Below the pieces are notes generated by a model. It was not told the origin of the DNA and made no database searches. It worked only from the letters and a program-made list of their open reading frames with translations. A stretch of DNA of 64,000 nucleotides from Faecalibacterium sp. I3-3-33 (GTDB lineage: Bacteria > Bacillota > Clostridia > Oscillospirales > Ruminococcaceae). Position 1 is the first letter of the stretch, and each line of letters opens with the position of its first letter. The stretch lies in NCBI RefSeq assembly GCF_023347295.1, contig NZ_CP094469.1, positions 1,612,001-1,676,000 of the forward strand, written 5' to 3'. Positions 24,165-32,914 of the stretch are shown one piece after another. The position numbers and the translations under genes were made by a program.

Positions 24165-25946
24165 ATGACCATTTTTAATGTCTTTTCGCTGCTGGGAGGT
24201 CTGGCCCTGTTTTTGTTCGGTATGGACATCATGGGCAAGGCACTGGAAAAGCAGGCCGGCGGCCAGCTGCAAAAAATTCTCAGCAAACTGACCGATAACC
24301 CCCTCAAGGGCTTTTTTCTGGGTCTGTGCGTGACCGCCGTCATCCAGAGTTCCAGCGCTACCACCGTTATGGTGGTGGGCTTTGTCAACAGCGGCATCAT
24401 GGAGCTGCATCAGGCCATTGGTGTGATCATGGGCAGCAACGTGGGCACCACCGTGACCAGCTGGATCTTGAGCCTTTCCGGTTTGCAGGGCGACAGCCTG
24501 TTCATCCAGCTGCTCAAGCCCACTTCTTTTAGTCCGGTGCTTGCATTTATCGGCATTTTGCTGTATATGTGTAAGAGTGAGAAGAAAAAGGGTGTTGGCA
24601 CCATCCTCATCGGCTTTGCTGTGCTGATGACCGGCATGACCACCATGTCCAACGCGGTGCTGCCGCTGCAAAACGAGGCATGGTTCACCAGTCTGTTCAC
24701 CCGCTTCTCCAACCCCCTGCTGGGCGTTCTGGTGGGTGCACTGGTCACCGGCATCATCCAGAGCTCCAGCGCCAGCGTAGGCATCTTGCAGGCGCTGAGC
24801 GCCACCGGCGTCATCACCTACGGCAGTGCCATCCCCATCATCATGGGTCAGAACATCGGCACCTGTGTAACCGCGCTGCTGTCCTCCGTGGGTGCCAACA
24901 AGAATGCCCGCCGGGCTGCTATGGTGCACCTGTACTTCAATATCATCGGTGTGACCATCTTCCTGTTCGGATTCTATGGGCTCAACGCAGTCTGCCACTT
25001 TGCCTTTGTGAATACCACCATTGAGGCATGGGGCATTGCAGTGGTGCACTCGATATTCAATATCCTTGCTACCGTCATCCTGCTGCCCTTTGCTACCGGG
25101 CTGGAAAAGCTGGCCATCCTGACCATTCCCGATTCCCCGGAAAAAGAGGAGTTTGCTCTGCTGGATGACCGTCTGCTGAACACCCCCGCTGTGGCTGTGG
25201 AGCGCGCCCGCGCCGCTACCGCTGAAATGGCAGAGCTTGCCCGGGTGGGTGTGGTGCAAGCCATGAGCCTAACCCACGAATGGAACGACGAACTTGCCCA
25301 GAAGGTGCGGGACGAGGAAAAAAAGGTAGACCGGTACGAGGACGCGCTGGGCACCTATCTTGTCAAGTTGTCCGGCCGGGAACTGAACCACGCCGACAGC
25401 CAGAGCGTGAACACCCTGCTGCACACCATCAGTGATTTTGAGCGCATCAGCGACCATTCCGTCAACCTGCTGGAATCCGCCGAGGAGATGCACCAGAAGG
25501 AGATCCACTTCTCCAAGGATGCACAGGAGGAACTGCAGGTGCTGGAGGATGCGGTGCAGGATACCCTGAGCCGCACCACCGATGCCTTCCGCAAGGGGGA
25601 TTTGCACCTTGCTTCCAAGGTTGAGCCGCTGGAGGCTGTGGTCAACGAGCTGGTGCGTGCCATCAAGGCGCGGCACGTCGCCCGCCTGCAGGCCGGCAGC
25701 TGCTCTATTGAGTACGGCTTTGTGCTGGACGATCTGCTGACCAACTACGAGCGTGTGTGCGACCATTGCAGCAACGTGGCAGTTGCGCAGATCGAGGTGG
25801 CACAGGACAGCTTTGACACCCACGCCTACCTGAACGACCTGCGCCACGGCAACGACACCAAGGAAAGCGAAGAATTCCACCGCCGTCTGGGCCGCTACCG
25901 CGAGCGGTATCTGTTCCCGGACGGACAGACTGCTGAGGAGAACTGA
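24165..25946 (+). CDS. Na+/phosphate cotransporter with PhoU-like C-terminal domain
   Basis: 593 residues. Two Na/Pi-cotransporter repeats each carry a QSSSA motif (VIQSSSATTVMVVGF near 53 and IIQSSSASVGILQAL near 200), set in 8-10 membrane helices. From about residue 345 the protein is soluble and helical with PhoU-like features (ELNHADSQSVNTLLHTISDFERISDHSVNL and a second EYGFVLDDLLTNYERVCDHCSNV repeat). It imports inorganic phosphate using sodium. ATG at 24165 has GAGG upstream. Repeated TTTACAT boxes precede it and a response regulator and kinase follow. Confidence 0.92.
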   Translation: MTIFNVFSLLGGLALFLFGMDIMGKALEKQAGGQLQKILSKLTDNPLKGFFLGLCVTAVIQSSSATTVMVVGFVNSGIMELHQAIGVIMGSNVGTTVTSWILSLSGLQGDSLFIQLLKPTSFSPVLAFIGILLYMCKSEKKKGVGTILIGFAVLMTGMTTMSNAVLPLQNEAWFTSLFTRFSNPLLGVLVGALVTGIIQSSSASVGILQALSATGVITYGSAIPIIMGQNIGTCVTALLSSVGANKNARRAAMVHLYFNIIGVTIFLFGFYGLNAVCHFAFVNTTIEAWGIAVVHSIFNILATVILLPFATGLEKLAILTIPDSPEKEEFALLDDRLLNTPAVAVERARAATAEMAELARVGVVQAMSLTHEWNDELAQKVRDEEKKVDRYEDALGTYLVKLSGRELNHADSQSVNTLLHTISDFERISDHSVNLLESAEEMHQKEIHFSKDAQEELQVLEDAVQDTLSRTTDAFRKGDLHLASKVEPLEAVVNELVRAIKARHVARLQAGSCSIEYGFVLDDLLTNYERVCDHCSNVAVAQIEVAQDSFDTHAYLNDLRHGNDTKESEEFHRRLGRYRERYLFPDGQTAEEN

Positions 25947-25949
25947 GTT

Positions 25950-26636
25950 ATGATTTATATCGTAGAGGATGACGCTTCCATCCGGGAGCTGGAGCAGTAC
26001 GCCCTGCAATCCAACGGCTACGAGGTGCAGGGCTTTGAGAGCGCCGAGCCCTTCTGGCAGGCCATGCGTGCCGCTGAGCCGGAGCTGGTGATCTTAGACG
26101 TGATGCTGCCCGGCGAGGACGGCTTTTCTATCCTGAAAAAGCTGCGCAACACCCCTTCCCTGCGCAAGCTGCCCATCATTATGGTCACGGCAAAATCCAG
26201 CGAACTGGACACCGTGCGCGGGCTGGACTGCGGCGCAGACGACTACATTGCAAAGCCCTTTGGCATCATGGAATTTCTCAGCCGGGTGCGGGTGGCGCTG
26301 CGGCGCTCTGCCCCGGAGACAAGGCCGGACGTGCTGGTTTTTCACGAGATCCAGCTGGATAACGCCCGCCACAGCGTTACGGTGAACAGCACCCCCGTGG
26401 AGCTGACCTACAAGGAATACTGCCTGCTGCGGCTGCTGCTGGAAAACACCAGTCTGGTGGTGACCCGCGAGACCATTTTGCAGGTGGTGTGGGGCACCGA
26501 TATCTCGGTGGAGAGCCGTACCGTGGATATGCACATCCGCACTCTGCGCAAAAAGCTGGGCGATGCGGGGCGTTACATCTGCACCGTGCGCAAGGTGGGC
26601 TACAAGCTGTCCGATGAGGAGGCCGAAGAAGAATGA
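25950..26636 (+). CDS. phoP: OmpR-family response regulator, probable PhoP/PhoB
   Basis: 228 residues. Receiver domain with phosphoacceptor D50 (VILDVMLPGEDG), acidic pocket EDD at 6-8, T80 and K102 (AKPFG). The C-terminal winged helix (ELTYKEYCLLRLLLEN, VESRTVDMHIRTLRKKLG, YICTVRKVGYKL) is OmpR type. It begins 3 bp after the Na/Pi cotransporter and overlaps the kinase by 4 nt. That linkage and the Pho-like boxes make phosphate control the best reading; the name is inference. Confidence 0.88.
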   Translation: MIYIVEDDASIRELEQYALQSNGYEVQGFESAEPFWQAMRAAEPELVILDVMLPGEDGFSILKKLRNTPSLRKLPIIMVTAKSSELDTVRGLDCGADDYIAKPFGIMEFLSRVRVALRRSAPETRPDVLVFHEIQLDNARHSVTVNSTPVELTYKEYCLLRLLLENTSLVVTRETILQVVWGTDISVESRTVDMHIRTLRKKLGDAGRYICTVRKVGYKLSDEEAEEE

Positions 26637-27982
26637 AGCTGCGCAGCATGGAAGAAAAGATCAGCTACCGGCTGTTCCTGATGGGCTTTCTGGGACTTAT
26701 ATTCACCGCAGCGCTGTGCATTTTTGTGTTCCATAAAGCCTTTACGGCGCAGGCATGGTCGGGTTTGGAGCGCGAGACCGACCTTGTGTGCGCCGGGTAC
26801 GAGCAGGCCGGAGACCCCGCGCAGCTGAGCGCCTTTGTGACCGATGATCTGCGCGTGACCTTGATCAGTCAGGACGGCAGCGTACTGTTTGAATCTGCCA
26901 CCGACCAGCCCATGGAAAACCATCTGACCCGCCCGGAGATCCGCGATGCCATTGCAACCGGCGAGGGACGGGACATCCGTGACTCCCAGACCATGGGCTA
27001 CGAGACCTATTACTATGCGCTCCGGCTTTCCGGCGGGGACGTGCTGCGCGTGGCGCAGGACGCCGAGACTGTGTGGTCCATCTATGACGCCACCATTCCG
27101 GCCATCGTGCTGAGCTGTGTGGCGCTGATGCTGGCCGCTGCGGTGCTGGCTGCCCTGCTGACCAAAGCACTGGTGCAGCCGGTTCTGAACATGACCGAGG
27201 ACTTGGATCATATTCAGGAAAATGTGCCCTACCGGGAACTGATTCCCTTTGCGGAGAGCATCCATTCTGACCGTATTCTGCGGGAAAACAATGAGAAAAT
27301 GCGGCAGGAGTTTACGGCCAATGTCAGTCACGAGCTCAAGACCCCGCTGACCAGCATTTCCGGCTACGCAGAGCTGATCGAGACCGGCATTGCAAAGCCG
27401 GAGGATGTGCCGGATTTCGGCCGTAAGATCCACAGCGAGGCCACCCGCATGATCCAGCTGGTCAACGATATTTTGCAGCTTTCCAAGCTGGATACCGTAA
27501 CCGAGACCGGGGACACCCCCGTGATGGAAACGGTGGACCTTTTGGAGGTTGCCAAGGAGTGCGTGGAGCGCCAGAAGCTGAACGCCCGCCGCGCCTATAT
27601 CTCCCTGACCTATCTGGGCGAGAACGCCCCGGTGCTGGGCAGCCGTGCGCTGCTGGATGAGCTGTGCCAGAACCTGTGCGACAACGCCATCCGCTACAAC
27701 CGCCCGGGCGGCAAAGTGCAGATCATTACCGCCTGCAGCCGGGACGGGCACTGCTCCCTGACCGTAACGGATAACGGCATCGGCATTCCGCGGGAGGCGC
27801 AGTCCAGCGTGTTCGAGCGCTTTTACCGGGTGGATAAGAGCCGCAGCAAGGCCACCGGCGGCACCGGGCTTGGGCTTGCCATCGTCAAGCACATTGCCCG
27901 CATCCACAACGCCCGCATCAAGCTGGAAAGTCAGGTGGACGTCGGCACCACTATTACTGTCACCTTCCCCACCGCCTCTTAA
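26633..27982 (+). CDS. phoR: Sensor histidine kinase, probable PhoR
   Basis: 449 residues. Membrane helices at about 13-34 and 155-177 enclose a 120-residue outside domain. A short linker leads to the H-box NVSHELKTPLT (H233). The N-box reads LCDNAIRYN, and G-boxes DNGIGIP and GGTGLGLAIVKH complete the ATP lid. There is no room for a PAS domain of Bacillus PhoR type. Partner of the preceding regulator. Its TAA is shared, in opposite sense, with the stop of the convergent gerC-like gene. Confidence 0.88.
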   Translation: MKLRSMEEKISYRLFLMGFLGLIFTAALCIFVFHKAFTAQAWSGLERETDLVCAGYEQAGDPAQLSAFVTDDLRVTLISQDGSVLFESATDQPMENHLTRPEIRDAIATGEGRDIRDSQTMGYETYYYALRLSGGDVLRVAQDAETVWSIYDATIPAIVLSCVALMLAAAVLAALLTKALVQPVLNMTEDLDHIQENVPYRELIPFAESIHSDRILRENNEKMRQEFTANVSHELKTPLTSISGYAELIETGIAKPEDVPDFGRKIHSEATRMIQLVNDILQLSKLDTVTETGDTPVMETVDLLEVAKECVERQKLNARRAYISLTYLGENAPVLGSRALLDELCQNLCDNAIRYNRPGGKVQIITACSRDGHCSLTVTDNGIGIPREAQSSVFERFYRVDKSRSKATGGTGLGLAIVKHIARIHNARIKLESQVDVGTTITVTFPTAS

Positions 27983-28935
27983 TACAGCATGAAATGCACG
28001 TCTGTCCGCAATTGCGGGCAGGCGTTTTTTGTCGGGTCAAAGCTTGCGCCGTTGCCGCTCTGCAGCGCTTCTCGGGCTTGCAGGTGCAGCACATCCACGC
28101 CCTCCTGCCAGCAGCCTTGCAAAAGCGCCGTGCACTGCGCTGCAAGCTGTTGCCGCTGGGCCGACGTGGGCAGCGGGCTGTGGGCGGTACGCTGGCAATC
28201 CAGCCGCACAAGCACCTGCGCCTTTTGCAGGGTGACCGAAACGGTGCAGCGCCGGATGCCAATGCGCTCCCCTTCCAGCCAGAGCTGCCGGGTGCCGCTC
28301 TGCCCGGTAAGCAGACGGTATACCTCGGCCTGCTCCGGGGACAAGGGCGTATTAGCTGCCACAGTATGAAGAACGCCGCCCTCCTGTAACGTCACCTCTT
28401 CCGCGCTCCACCGGAGAATGGGCAGAAGCCCCGGCTCTGTATGCTCATACAATCGTGGCGCGGTGGGTGCTGCGGTCTTTATTTGTGCCATCAGAGCGTC
28501 CGGCAAAGCGGCTTGTGCGGCAAGTTGGTTTAGATTCCCTTCTGCACAGAGCAGTCTTGCCGCCGTGCGTCCGCAGCCGCGCCGCAGCACCAACTGCTCG
28601 TACTCTGTTAATAAGGGCTCTTCCGCTTTTGGCAGCAGCAGATAATCACACAGGCGGTAGCTTGCCGTTTGGGGCAGCGCCTGCTCTGCCGCAGCCAGTG
28701 CCCGTTCCATTGTTTGCCCCTCTGCCTGCACAAACTGCAATGCGGCAGAGGCTTCGGCGGCATCGGCGGCGGCCTGCGGTGCCTGATAGAGCAGCCCTGT
28801 CTGATACCCCTGCTCCGTCTGTGCCAGATACACCGCCCGCACCATGCTTTTCTCCGTGCTTTCGCAGCGCAGGAATAAAAGACACCACCCTGCCAGCAGA
28901 AAATACAGCAGTTTGCAAGATTTCTGTTTTCTCAT
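27979..28935 (-). CDS. GerAC-like germination lipoprotein
   Basis: 318 residues. The N-terminus MRKQKSCKLLYFLLAGWCLLFLRCES is a lipoprotein-like signal with a Cys near residue 24. The rest is soluble and alanine-rich, laid out like GerA-family C subunits (early VYLAQTEQGYQTGLLYQAP strand and a late 'VSVTLQKAQVLVRLDCQ' strand), though sequence identity looks low. The ATG at 28935 overlaps the preceding gene's TGA. The C subunit of a germinant receptor is the best reading because of operon position. Confidence 0.6.
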   Translation of the reverse strand: MRKQKSCKLLYFLLAGWCLLFLRCESTEKSMVRAVYLAQTEQGYQTGLLYQAPQAAADAAEASAALQFVQAEGQTMERALAAAEQALPQTASYRLCDYLLLPKAEEPLLTEYEQLVLRRGCGRTAARLLCAEGNLNQLAAQAALPDALMAQIKTAAPTAPRLYEHTEPGLLPILRWSAEEVTLQEGGVLHTVAANTPLSPEQAEVYRLLTGQSGTRQLWLEGERIGIRRCTVSVTLQKAQVLVRLDCQRTAHSPLPTSAQRQQLAAQCTALLQGCWQEGVDVLHLQAREALQSGNGASFDPTKNACPQLRTDVHFMLY

Positions 28936-29717
28936 GGCTGCACCTCTATTTTCTGCTGCCAGAGTAACCGGATAGCAGTACACAGCATAGCCACCCGATA
29001 GACGGCGCACAGCAGCCACAGCAGCAAAAGCAGCGCATCCATGCGGGAAAAGCTGCCGCCGTTCCACGCCCGCAGCAACTCCAGCCGGGGATATGCGTTG
29101 CCGCCAAATAGTAAAGCACTGCCCAGCAAAGCCACAGCCTGCACCGCAAAGCCCCATACCGGCAGCCAGACTGTGCGGCGGGCAGACCGCGCACTGCACA
29201 GAAGCGCTCCGGCAAAATATTCTGCATAAACCGGTACGCTCCAGTTTGCTCCAGTCGGCTGTGCCGGGGCAAACAGCCGGTACCAGTGCAGCTGCCCTGC
29301 AAGCCCCAACAGGCAGACCAAGCCGCCCACGGCAGCGAACCACCACAGCACCCGCGCCGAGGCGTTCCAGCTTGCGGGACGGACGCCCCACCCTGCCCAG
29401 AGCAGCAGCGGCAGAAAGCCCAGCAGTGCCATGGAGGAAAACTCTGCCGTGCACAGCCCTTGTGCCTGCGCGAGAGTGTGCACCAGTTCCATAAAAAGCC
29501 CGGCTGTCAGTGCCAGCCGCACCGTAAAGGAGGGCACTTTGTTTTGCAATGCCGCTGCTGCCAGTGCAGAAAGGACACACAGACACACTGTGCTGACTGC
29601 GCCCAGCCACAGCGCCCGACGCGCCGGGACGCTTTGCGGGATGCCGTCTGCCAGTGCTGCTGTGACTATACTCAGCGTCAGCGCCGCCGGGGTAAAATGT
29701 TCTGCTTGCTGCTTCAT
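28932..29717 (-). CDS. GerAB-like membrane permease subunit (short)
   Basis: 261 residues with about seven to eight membrane segments (SVPARRALWLGAVSTVC, FMELVHTLAQAQ, WLLCAVYRVAMLC). GerAB proteins are APC-family permeases of about 365 residues that bind germinant, so this copy is roughly 100 residues shorter and its N-terminal permease motifs are weak. ATGA overlaps join it to both neighbours. The call rests on topology and on lying between A-like and C-like genes. Confidence 0.55.
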   Translation of the reverse strand: MKQQAEHFTPAALTLSIVTAALADGIPQSVPARRALWLGAVSTVCLCVLSALAAAALQNKVPSFTVRLALTAGLFMELVHTLAQAQGLCTAEFSSMALLGFLPLLLWAGWGVRPASWNASARVLWWFAAVGGLVCLLGLAGQLHWYRLFAPAQPTGANWSVPVYAEYFAGALLCSARSARRTVWLPVWGFAVQAVALLGSALLFGGNAYPRLELLRAWNGGSFSRMDALLLLLWLLCAVYRVAMLCTAIRLLWQQKIEVQP

Positions 29718-31180
29718 GACTGCCGTTTCCTCCTCTCCCGCTTTTGCCAGATATTGAACCCCTGCCGGGACAGCTGCCGGTAGTTGCGGCGCAGAACGCC
29801 GTCCTCGGAAAGTGGCTGCTGCGGGAACGGGTGCGGCGCAAGGTATGGCACGCCCAGTGCTTCGGTGCTGACGATGCTGAGCAGAAAGCCGAAAAACGCC
29901 ACTGCCAGCCCTACCGGCCCGGCAAGCCCCGCCAGCAGCACCGTGCCGATGCGCAGCAGAGTGGCAGGCTCGTACAGAGCCGGGGTGACAAAGACTGCAA
30001 TGGCGGTAATACTGGCCACAAAAATGACCGGGGTGCTCATGAGCCCAGTGGCAATGGCGGCATCGCCGATGATGAGCGCCGACACCAGACTGACCGAGTG
30101 TCCCAGTGACTGCGGCATCCGCAGTCCGGCTTCCCGGATGATCTCTAAGATCAGGATCACCAGCAGCATCTCGGCAAAAAGGGGCAGCGGAGTAGCCTTT
30201 TCGGCGGCTTCGATCTTATACAGCAGCTGCGGGGGCAACAGCTCCGGCAGATACACCGCCACACACACAAAGACCCCCGGTAAGAACACCGTAAGGTAGA
30301 AAGAAAAATACTTCAGCACCCGCAAAAAAGAGGAAAATACCGCCGTGGAAGCGTAATCATCCAGACACTCGAATTGCTCGCTGAACAGTGCGGGCAGCAC
30401 CAGCGCCGAGGGGCTGCCGTTGACCAAAATTACCAGCTTGCCCTCACAGAGCTTCGCGGCGGCGACCGCCGGGCGCTCGGTGTAGTGCACCGGGGTGAAC
30501 AGCCGCGCCTTGCCGGGCAGCAGCCACGGCACAAAATAGCTGGAATCCAGCAGCAGCTCCGGCCTTGCACTTTGCAAAATGGCACGCACCCGGCGCACCA
30601 TAGCGGGGTCGGCACGGTCCTTGCAGTAGCAAAGGGCGTACTCCGTATTACAGCAGGTGTGCGCCTGCGCGGCCTCCTGCACAAGGGTGTCAGTGCGGAC
30701 AAGACGGCGCAGAAGGCTCAGATTTACCCGCAGCAGGTCGGTGAAGCCTTCCCTGCTGCCGCGCAGATTGCCTTCGCCGGAGGGCTCTTCCACCGAGCGG
30801 AACTTGAGCCCCTGCACTGAGAAGGCAATGCCGCTGCTGCACCCATCCAAGAGCAGCACCGCCATGCCGGCGGTCAAACGCGCTATCAGCTGCGGCATAT
30901 CCTGCACTGGGGTGCTTTCGGCCGGAAACGCCGAGCCATGCAGGATATGCGCATAGGTTTGCGTACCAGTAAACCGGACAGAAGCAGACTGCCGCCCGGC
31001 GGCGTCCAGCAACAGCTCCCAGAGCGAATCCAAGCTTGCCATACCGTCAAACATTACGATGCACCCCGGGCAACCGTACAAAACGATCTTCTTCGCATAA
31101 TAATCTGCCGATTTGCCAAACCTAGCATCAAGCGCGGACAGGTTTTCCGCAAGGCTTTGCGAAAGCAACTGCACATCCAT
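29714..31180 (-). CDS. GerAA-like spore germination protein
   Basis: 488 residues. The N-terminal soluble domain (DVQLLSQSLAENLSALDARFG...GMASLDSLWELLL) matches GerA-family A subunits. The hydrophilic middle contains LIARLTAGMAVLLLDG and ILVNGSPSALVLPALFSEQFECLDDY, the family's P-x-x-F/E-x-x-x-D-Y region. The C-terminal half has about five helices including EIIREAGLRMPQSLGHSVSLVSALIIGDAA. First gene of a gerA-like A-B-C operon. The ATG at 31180 is only 2 nt from AAGGAG, so a GTG two codons on is also possible. Confidence 0.85.
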   Translation of the reverse strand: MDVQLLSQSLAENLSALDARFGKSADYYAKKIVLYGCPGCIVMFDGMASLDSLWELLLDAAGRQSASVRFTGTQTYAHILHGSAFPAESTPVQDMPQLIARLTAGMAVLLLDGCSSGIAFSVQGLKFRSVEEPSGEGNLRGSREGFTDLLRVNLSLLRRLVRTDTLVQEAAQAHTCCNTEYALCYCKDRADPAMVRRVRAILQSARPELLLDSSYFVPWLLPGKARLFTPVHYTERPAVAAAKLCEGKLVILVNGSPSALVLPALFSEQFECLDDYASTAVFSSFLRVLKYFSFYLTVFLPGVFVCVAVYLPELLPPQLLYKIEAAEKATPLPLFAEMLLVILILEIIREAGLRMPQSLGHSVSLVSALIIGDAAIATGLMSTPVIFVASITAIAVFVTPALYEPATLLRIGTVLLAGLAGPVGLAVAFFGFLLSIVSTEALGVPYLAPHPFPQQPLSEDGVLRRNYRQLSRQGFNIWQKRERRKRQS

Positions 31181-31257
31181 CACTCCTTTGTGTGTGCAGT
31201 ATGCCCGCTTTGCCGCAGCGGAATACGCCGCGCACACCGCACCGGGAGGGTTTGTGC

Positions 31258-31950
31258 ATGAAACTGCTGCTTTGCCGCACCATTATCCTGTATCTCTGCG
31301 TTTTGTTTGCCATGCGGCTGATGGGCAAGCGTCAGCTGGGAGAATTGCAGCCGGAGGAGCTGGTATCCACCATCCTGATCTCCAATCTGGCGTCCATCTC
31401 CATTGAATCCGAGGATGTGCCCATCACCGCCAGCCTGATTCCTCTGTTTCTCATTGCGGCGCTGGAACTGCTGGGTTCAGTGGTGAGCTTCCGCAGCCAG
31501 AAGTTTTTCAATTTTCTCTCCGGGCGTCCCAAAACGGTCATTCTGGACGGAAAGATCGACCAGAATGCTTTGCGGATGCTGCGGTTGACCACCGCCGACC
31601 TGATGGAGGCACTGCGCGGCAAGGATATCTTTGACCCGCGCAGGGTGTCCTACGCCGTAATCGAAACGAACGGCACGCTGTCGGCAGCGCTGCGCCCGGA
31701 GCAGGAAGCGGCTACCCTGTCCGACTTGCAACTGAAGGTGCAACAAACACAGGCTACCATCCCCTTTGTGCTGGACGGGCAGGTGTTGGAGGATAATCTG
31801 CGCTGGTGCGGCAAGGACCGTGCGTGGCTGGAGCGCACCGCCACGGCAAACACCGTTCTGCCGCAGGAGATCCTGCTGCTCATCGGCAACGAGACCGAGG
31901 ACTATTTTCTGCTGAAAAAGGAAGGCCGTCAGCCGGGAGGAAAACAATGA
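31258..31950 (+). CDS. DUF421 (YetF-like) membrane protein
   Basis: 230 residues. Three N-terminal membrane helices include MGKRQLGELQPEELVSTILISN, the hallmark of DUF421, and a cytoplasmic domain follows (SGRPKTVILDGKIDQNALRMLRLTTADLMEALR). Homologues YetF and YdfR are tied to spore germination and membrane physiology in Bacillus. It diverges from the gerA-like operon across 77 bp, which supports a shared role. GGGAGG is 8 nt before the ATG. Its TGA overlaps the next ATG. Confidence 0.88.
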   Translation: MKLLLCRTIILYLCVLFAMRLMGKRQLGELQPEELVSTILISNLASISIESEDVPITASLIPLFLIAALELLGSVVSFRSQKFFNFLSGRPKTVILDGKIDQNALRMLRLTTADLMEALRGKDIFDPRRVSYAVIETNGTLSAALRPEQEAATLSDLQLKVQQTQATIPFVLDGQVLEDNLRWCGKDRAWLERTATANTVLPQEILLLIGNETEDYFLLKKEGRQPGGKQ

Positions 31951-32315
31951 AACGGATCTATGCGTGTATCCTGATCGTAGCCGCACTGCTGGGGGTATCC
32001 CTTTACAGCAGCGGACGGGTGCAGGGCTTTGCGCAGGATATCTCAGCCGACTTGGACTGCGCCCTCGAGGCTGTACGGCAAAAGGACTTTCCCATTGCGC
32101 GGCAGGCGCTTGCCGAGGGCGCAGAGTTGTGCGACACCATGCGGGAAACTATGAGCCATCTGCTGCGCACTGCCGATTACACGGAACTGGAAGCTGCACT
32201 GCGGGCGGCAGACGGATACCTTGAGCAGCAAGCCACCGAGGACGCACTGGGCGAACTGCGCCGCGCACAAGTGGAGGTGGAGCGGCTGGAATGGCTTGCC
32301 CGGCGGCTGGTGTAA
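31947..32315 (+). CDS. DUF4363 family protein
   Basis: 122 residues: an N-terminal membrane anchor (RIYACILIVAALLGVSLY) and a helical outside domain with repeated acidic helices. DUF4363 genes are commonly paired with DUF421 in Clostridia; function unknown. It starts inside the DUF421 stop (ATGA), so the two are coupled, and ends at a strong terminator. Confidence 0.78.
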   Translation: MKRIYACILIVAALLGVSLYSSGRVQGFAQDISADLDCALEAVRQKDFPIARQALAEGAELCDTMRETMSHLLRTADYTELEAALRAADGYLEQQATEDALGELRRAQVEVERLEWLARRLV

Positions 32316-32335
32316 GCGGCGCAAATTATATTTCA

Positions 32336-32374
32336 CGCTTGTCGCGTCCTGCGGGCCGCGACAAGCGATTTTTT
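32336..32374 (+). terminator. Terminator of the DUF421/DUF4363 operon
   Basis: CGCTTGTCGCG / CGCGACAAGCG with a 10-nt loop, then ATTTTTT. Classic intrinsic terminator 20 bp after the stop. Confidence 0.88.
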
Positions 32375-32377
32375 ACA

Positions 32378-32420
32378 ATAAAAACAGACCGAGAGACGTC
32401 CAAAAGCATCTCTCGGTCTT
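32378..32420 (-). terminator. nrdR/secDF operon terminator
   Basis: On the minus strand GACCGAGAGA / TCTCTCGGTC with a 13-nt loop, followed by TGTTTTTA. Begins 11 bp after the nrdR stop. Confidence 0.85.
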
Positions 32421-32430
32421 AAATTACAGT

Positions 32431-32898
32431 TTACTGATTTTCCTTACGGTCGCCCACAAGCTTTTTCAGTTCGTCAAGGAAGCTTTCCACATCCGCAAAC
32501 TGGCGGTAGACCGAAGCAAAGCGGATATAGGCCACCTCGTCGATCTTTTTCAGTTCCTGCATGGTCAGCTCGCCGATGCGCACACTGGGGATCTCGCGGT
32601 CGTAGGAGCTGAACAGGGACTGCTCGATGCTGCTGACGGCGCGCTCCAGCGTTTCGTAGCTGACAGGGCGCTTGGCGCAGGCGCGCAGCATGGCGTTGAA
32701 CAGCTTCTGCCGGTCAAAGGGTTCGCGGGAGTTATCCTTTTTGATGACCACCAGCGGCACTGTTTCCACCACCTCGTAGGTGGTAAAGCGCATGTGGCAG
32801 TTCAGGCACTCGCGGCGGCGGCGGATGCGCTCGTTATCTTCCGTGGGGCGGGAGTCGATCACCTTGGATTCCTCCGCACCGCAATAAGGGCACTTCAT
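32431..32898 (-). CDS. nrdR: NrdR, ribonucleotide reductase repressor
   Basis: 155 residues. Zinc ribbon CPYC...CLNC (residues 3-34) with the RRRREC pattern, then an ATP-cone ([22 protein letters not shown]). NrdR senses dATP/ATP and represses nrd operons at NrdR boxes. GGAGG 8 nt before the ATG at 32898 fixes the start. It lies 16 bp after secDF in the same direction; no nrd gene is in the window. Confidence 0.95.
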   Translation of the reverse strand: MKCPYCGAEESKVIDSRPTEDNERIRRRRECLNCHMRFTTYEVVETVPLVVIKKDNSREPFDRQKLFNAMLRACAKRPVSYETLERAVSSIEQSLFSSYDREIPSVRIGELTMQELKKIDEVAYIRFASVYRQFADVESFLDELKKLVGDRKENQ

Positions 32899-32914
32899 CG
32901 TTTGTTCCTCCGCC

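Noticed and set aside
27979..29841. A 620-codon minus-strand frame, as if one fusion protein
   Set aside because: Only its last 318 codons look like protein (gerC-like). The first half is out of frame with the GerAB-like gene, which has an ATGA overlap on both sides.
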